Assembly: GCA_030666985.1 (NCBI GenBank)
Contig: DAOUWT010000122.1
Span: 1 to 7,400, forward strand
Reading direction: 5' to 3'
From: Chloroflexota bacterium
Lineage (GTDB): Bacteria; Chloroflexota; Anaerolineae; Anaerolineales; UBA11858
DNA length: 7,400 nt
Notes under the pieces: model-generated
Databases searched by the model: none
Told to the model about the DNA's origin: nothing
Seen by the model: the letters and a program-made list of their open reading frames with translations, nothing else
In this document: piece after piece, positions 5,661 to 7,400 of the stretch
Position numbering within the stretch: the stretch's first letter is position 1
How the letters are laid out: each line of letters begins with the position of its first letter
Program-made: the position numbers and the translations under genes

Positions 5661-6425
5661 ATGCAAATCACAACTTGGAACGTAAATGGAATTAGGGCGG
5701 TGTTTCGCAAAAAGGCAGACCAATGGTGGTGGGACGAAGCTCCAGACGTGCTCTGTTTGCAAGAGGTGCGGGCCTTGCCAGAACAGTTGACGAAAAAACA
5801 GCGTGAGCAATTGGAGAAGCTCCACCACCTGTGGAATCCGGCCCAGAAAAAGGGATACAGCGGAGTGGCTACTTTTTCTCGCCCTGAACCGCTTGAAATC
5901 AAGAGTGGTTTTGGAGTGGAACGCTTCGACACCGAGGGACGGGTCATCCAAACCCTCTACCCGGATTTCCGGCTTTTTAACATTTACTTTCCCAACGGGC
6001 AGCGGGGCCAAGAGCGGCTGGATTATAAGCTCGACTTTTACGCTCATTTGCTAGAACTCTGTGACCAACTCCACGCCGAGGGAGAGAGCGTCATCATTTG
6101 CGGGGATTTCAACACCGCTCACAACGAGATTGACCTCAAGAATCCCAAGCAAAACGAAACCAACTCCGGGTTTTTGCCGGAAGAACGGGCCTGGATCGAT
6201 AAGTACCTCGCCCACGGATTCGTGGACGCTTACCGCGAGCTATACCCGGAACGCGAGGAGTATTCCTGGTGGACGTATCGCTCCAACGCCCGCGACCGGG
6301 ATATCGGTTGGCGCCTGGATTATTTTTTGGTGTCTGAGGCTCTCATGCCCCGCGTGCAGGACGTTGTCATCCACTCTGATGCCATGGGGTCTGACCATTG
6401 CCCCGTGAGTTTGTTTTTGGAGTAG
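5661..6425 (+). CDS. xth: Exodeoxyribonuclease III / AP endonuclease
   Basis: This is a Mg2+-dependent endonuclease/exonuclease/phosphatase-fold enzyme that cuts DNA 5' of abasic sites and has 3'-5' exonuclease and 3'-phosphatase activity in base-excision repair. The 254-residue product carries the ExoIII signature set: WNVNGIRA (6-13, Asn7), LQE (33-35, metal ligand Glu35), GYSGVA (65-70), NIYFPNG (107-113, catalytic Tyr109), GDFN (148-151, Asp149/Asn151), NSGF (168-171), WWTYR (203-207), GWRLDYF (216-222) and GSDHCPV (243-249, Asp245/His246). The length is typical of bacterial XthA. An in-frame ATG at 5628 adds 11 residues but lies inside a hairpin arm. ATG 5661 has AAGGA six bases upstream and the canonical MQITTWNVNG start. 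It is divergent from the membrane-protein operon. The 3' end (from 6413) is inside a 17-bp direct repeat that recurs 167 bp downstream. Confidence 0.96.
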   Translation: MQITTWNVNGIRAVFRKKADQWWWDEAPDVLCLQEVRALPEQLTKKQREQLEKLHHLWNPAQKKGYSGVATFSRPEPLEIKSGFGVERFDTEGRVIQTLYPDFRLFNIYFPNGQRGQERLDYKLDFYAHLLELCDQLHAEGESVIICGDFNTAHNEIDLKNPKQNETNSGFLPEERAWIDKYLAHGFVDAYRELYPEREEYSWWTYRSNARDRDIGWRLDYFLVSEALMPRVQDVVIHSDAMGSDHCPVSLFLE

Positions 6426-6429
6426 GGGT
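6413..6429 (+). repeat. 17-bp direct repeat, copy 1 (spans the xth stop codon)
   Basis: GTTTTTGGAGTAGGGGT encodes the last xth codons and stop and recurs exactly at 6580-6596. The bases on either side differ, so the match is bounded at exactly 17 bp. It flanks a 150-bp insert. Confidence 0.9.
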
Positions 6430-6459
6430 TATATGATAAGTGACGCAGTCTTCCACTTT

Positions 6460-6552
6460 ATGTCACTGCGAGGAACGTTTGTTGTGACGCGGCAGTCTCT
6501 CTCTTTCCGGGAGATTGCCACACCCCCAAAAGACGGGGGTTCGCAATGACAT
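6460..6552. mobile_element. MITE-like palindromic repeat with terminal inverted repeats
   Basis: The ends ATGTCACTGCGA (6460-6471) and TCGCAATGACAT (6541-6552) are 12-bp terminal inverted repeats with one mismatch. Inside are GGCAGTCTC (6491-6499) facing GGGAGATTGCC (6509-6519), and a hairpin ACCCCC (6522-6527) / GGGGGT (6535-6540). This layout matches, from memory, a widespread non-coding repeat type of the form TGTCATTGCGAGGA...GCAATCTC...GAGATTGC...CGCAATGACA seen in many bacterial genomes, including Chloroflexota. It has no ORF and would need a transposase in trans if it is mobile. Confidence 0.75.
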
Positions 6553-6579
6553 GCCAGCACTTACTTTTTTACCACTATC

Positions 6580-6596
6580 GTTTTTGGAGTAGGGGT
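6580..6596 (+). repeat. 17-bp direct repeat, copy 2 (supplies part of the downstream ribosome binding site)
   Basis: This is an exact copy of 6413-6429. Its 3' part, GTAGGGGT, continues into GAAGCC and the ATG of the SGNH-like gene, so it forms part of that gene's ribosome binding site. Confidence 0.9.
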
Positions 6597-6602
6597 GAAG
6601 CC

Positions 6603-7400
6603 ATGCTCAACACAGCATCAAGAAGTTTGAAAATACACATCACCGGTAAATTAATGCTGAAGACCTTGCTTATGCTCCTGGTCTTGATAGCATTGCTGGA
6701 GGGAATAGCTCGTTTGCCCTGGCCAACGGAGGGAGTTCCGCCCCCTTCGATGGGAACTTATTACATATTGGATATAAAACTTTCCAGGCTGGAAAATTAC
6801 GTGCAAGAAAACGATGGCGTTGACGTAATTATCTTTGGCAGCTCAATTGCTCACACAGGCCTAGACCCCGAAATTATAGAGAAGGTTTTTCAGCAAGACA
6901 CAGACCAAAATCTGCGAGTTTTCAATTGCGGCGTTACGGGGGTGTCTCTCCCGCCAGCGGCATCACTTATCGAAATTCTCACTCAAGCCTATAACCCCTC
7001 TTTGATCATTCATGTCACAGAAATGCGTGATTACAATCCTCAGACGGGAAAGGGGATGGCCGGTCGCGTGGCTAATAATCCCTGGTTCCATTATAAACTT
7101 GGTGAATTCTCGCCCTGGGGCTGGATCATAGATCACTCCATGGCCATACAAAGATACCTAAGCTTTCGCTTTTGGGTGCGGGACGATTTTCCATCTTGGT
7201 ATGATCTGCTCCAGAGACGATTGGATGACATCACACCATGGGGTTATGAGCCTGACAGACATGTTGCCGAAGCTCTCAACAAGCCGCCTGATCCCAATAA
7301 TGAAGAAGATAAACACATGCTGGACATTTATAAGAACTACCAGGTTGATATAGAGCGATTAAAGTACTTGGAAGACATTCTCGACCAACCTGATAGAAAA
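6603..7400 (+). CDS. Membrane-anchored SGNH/GDSL-hydrolase-like protein (3' end outside window)
   Basis: The reading frame is open from ATG 6603 to the last base (266 codons, no stop), so the gene is cut by the window edge. A hydrophobic segment at about 17-36 (LMLKTLLMLLVLIALLEG) suggests an N-terminal anchor with the rest outside the membrane. VDVIIFGSSIAHTGLDP (73-89) matches the first block of SGNH-type hydrolases, in which GSS replaces GDS, so Ser81 would be the nucleophile. VFNCGVTGVSLPP (106-118) could supply the oxyanion-hole Gly block, and IIHVTEMRDYN (135-145) sits where the block with the conserved Asn is expected. The Asp/His block is beyond the window, so catalytic competence cannot be judged. 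Relatives include polysaccharide O-acetyl transfer or esterase proteins, but no substrate can be assigned. GGGGTGA lies four bases before the ATG; part of it is in the second 17-bp repeat copy. It is probably in one transcription unit with xth originally. Confidence 0.75.
   Translation, partial: MLNTASRSLKIHITGKLMLKTLLMLLVLIALLEGIARLPWPTEGVPPPSMGTYYILDIKLSRLENYVQENDGVDVIIFGSSIAHTGLDPEIIEKVFQQDTDQNLRVFNCGVTGVSLPPAASLIEILTQAYNPSLIIHVTEMRDYNPQTGKGMAGRVANNPWFHYKLGEFSPWGWIIDHSMAIQRYLSFRFWVRDDFPSWYDLLQRRLDDITPWGYEPDRHVAEALNKPPDPNNEEDKHMLDIYKNYQVDIERLKYLEDILDQPDRK

Noticed and set aside
5484..6047. 187-residue minus-strand frame overlapping xth
   Set aside because: It is antisense to a certain xth gene, crosses hairpin repeats and shows no recognisable domain.
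6522..6540. ACCCCC/GGGGGT hairpin as an xth terminator
   Set aside because: It is followed by TCGCAATG rather than a T-run and is better explained as an internal part of the TIR repeat.

Overview
The window looks like a chromosomal segment of a free-living bacterium with mid-range GC. It contains no phage, plasmid or transposase gene. The genes are ordinary, but the intergenic spaces are full of short palindromic repeats. From memory, that repeat style and the NadA/NadB and secreted-protein types suggest Chloroflexota (Anaerolineae-like). This placement is inference only; there is no rRNA or marker gene here to confirm it.

Left block (1-2854, + strand): nadA (quinolinate synthase) and nadB (L-aspartate oxidase). 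Together they make quinolinate from L-aspartate and dihydroxyacetone phosphate, the first two steps of de novo NAD synthesis. nadC, the usual third gene, is not in the window. A long inverted repeat ends shortly before the ribosome binding site of each gene. The two inverted repeats share outer sequence and the bases that follow them, but differ in their central five base pairs while staying fully complementary.

Middle block (5334-2859, - strand): a tight three-gene operon. In order of transcription it encodes a membrane protein with two transmembrane segments, an M20-family zinc peptidase, and a small signal-anchored protein resembling DUF4352 domains. Gaps are 17 and 2 nt. The last gene converges on nadB with only 4 nt between stop codons, and its domain seems to end early; a one-base frameshift is possible.

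Spacer 5335-5660: a 326-bp divergent intergenic region. It holds a 116-bp element of four hairpins placed in mirror symmetry, then an extended -10 promoter candidate, then two more long hairpins in the probable xth leader.

Right block (5661-7400, + strand): xth (exodeoxyribonuclease III / AP endonuclease), a 177-bp spacer, and the start of a membrane-anchored SGNH-hydrolase-like gene that runs off the window. The spacer carries a TIR-bearing palindromic element (TGTCACTGCGA...TCGCAATGACA) within a 150-bp insert. A perfect 17-bp direct repeat flanks the insert and includes the xth stop codon. Removing one copy plus the insert would restore a compact xth-SGNH gene pair with a 10-nt gap.

No new enzymatic system is evident. 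The most noteworthy content is the non-coding structure: the paired nad leaders, the symmetric four-hairpin element and the 17-bp-bounded insertion.
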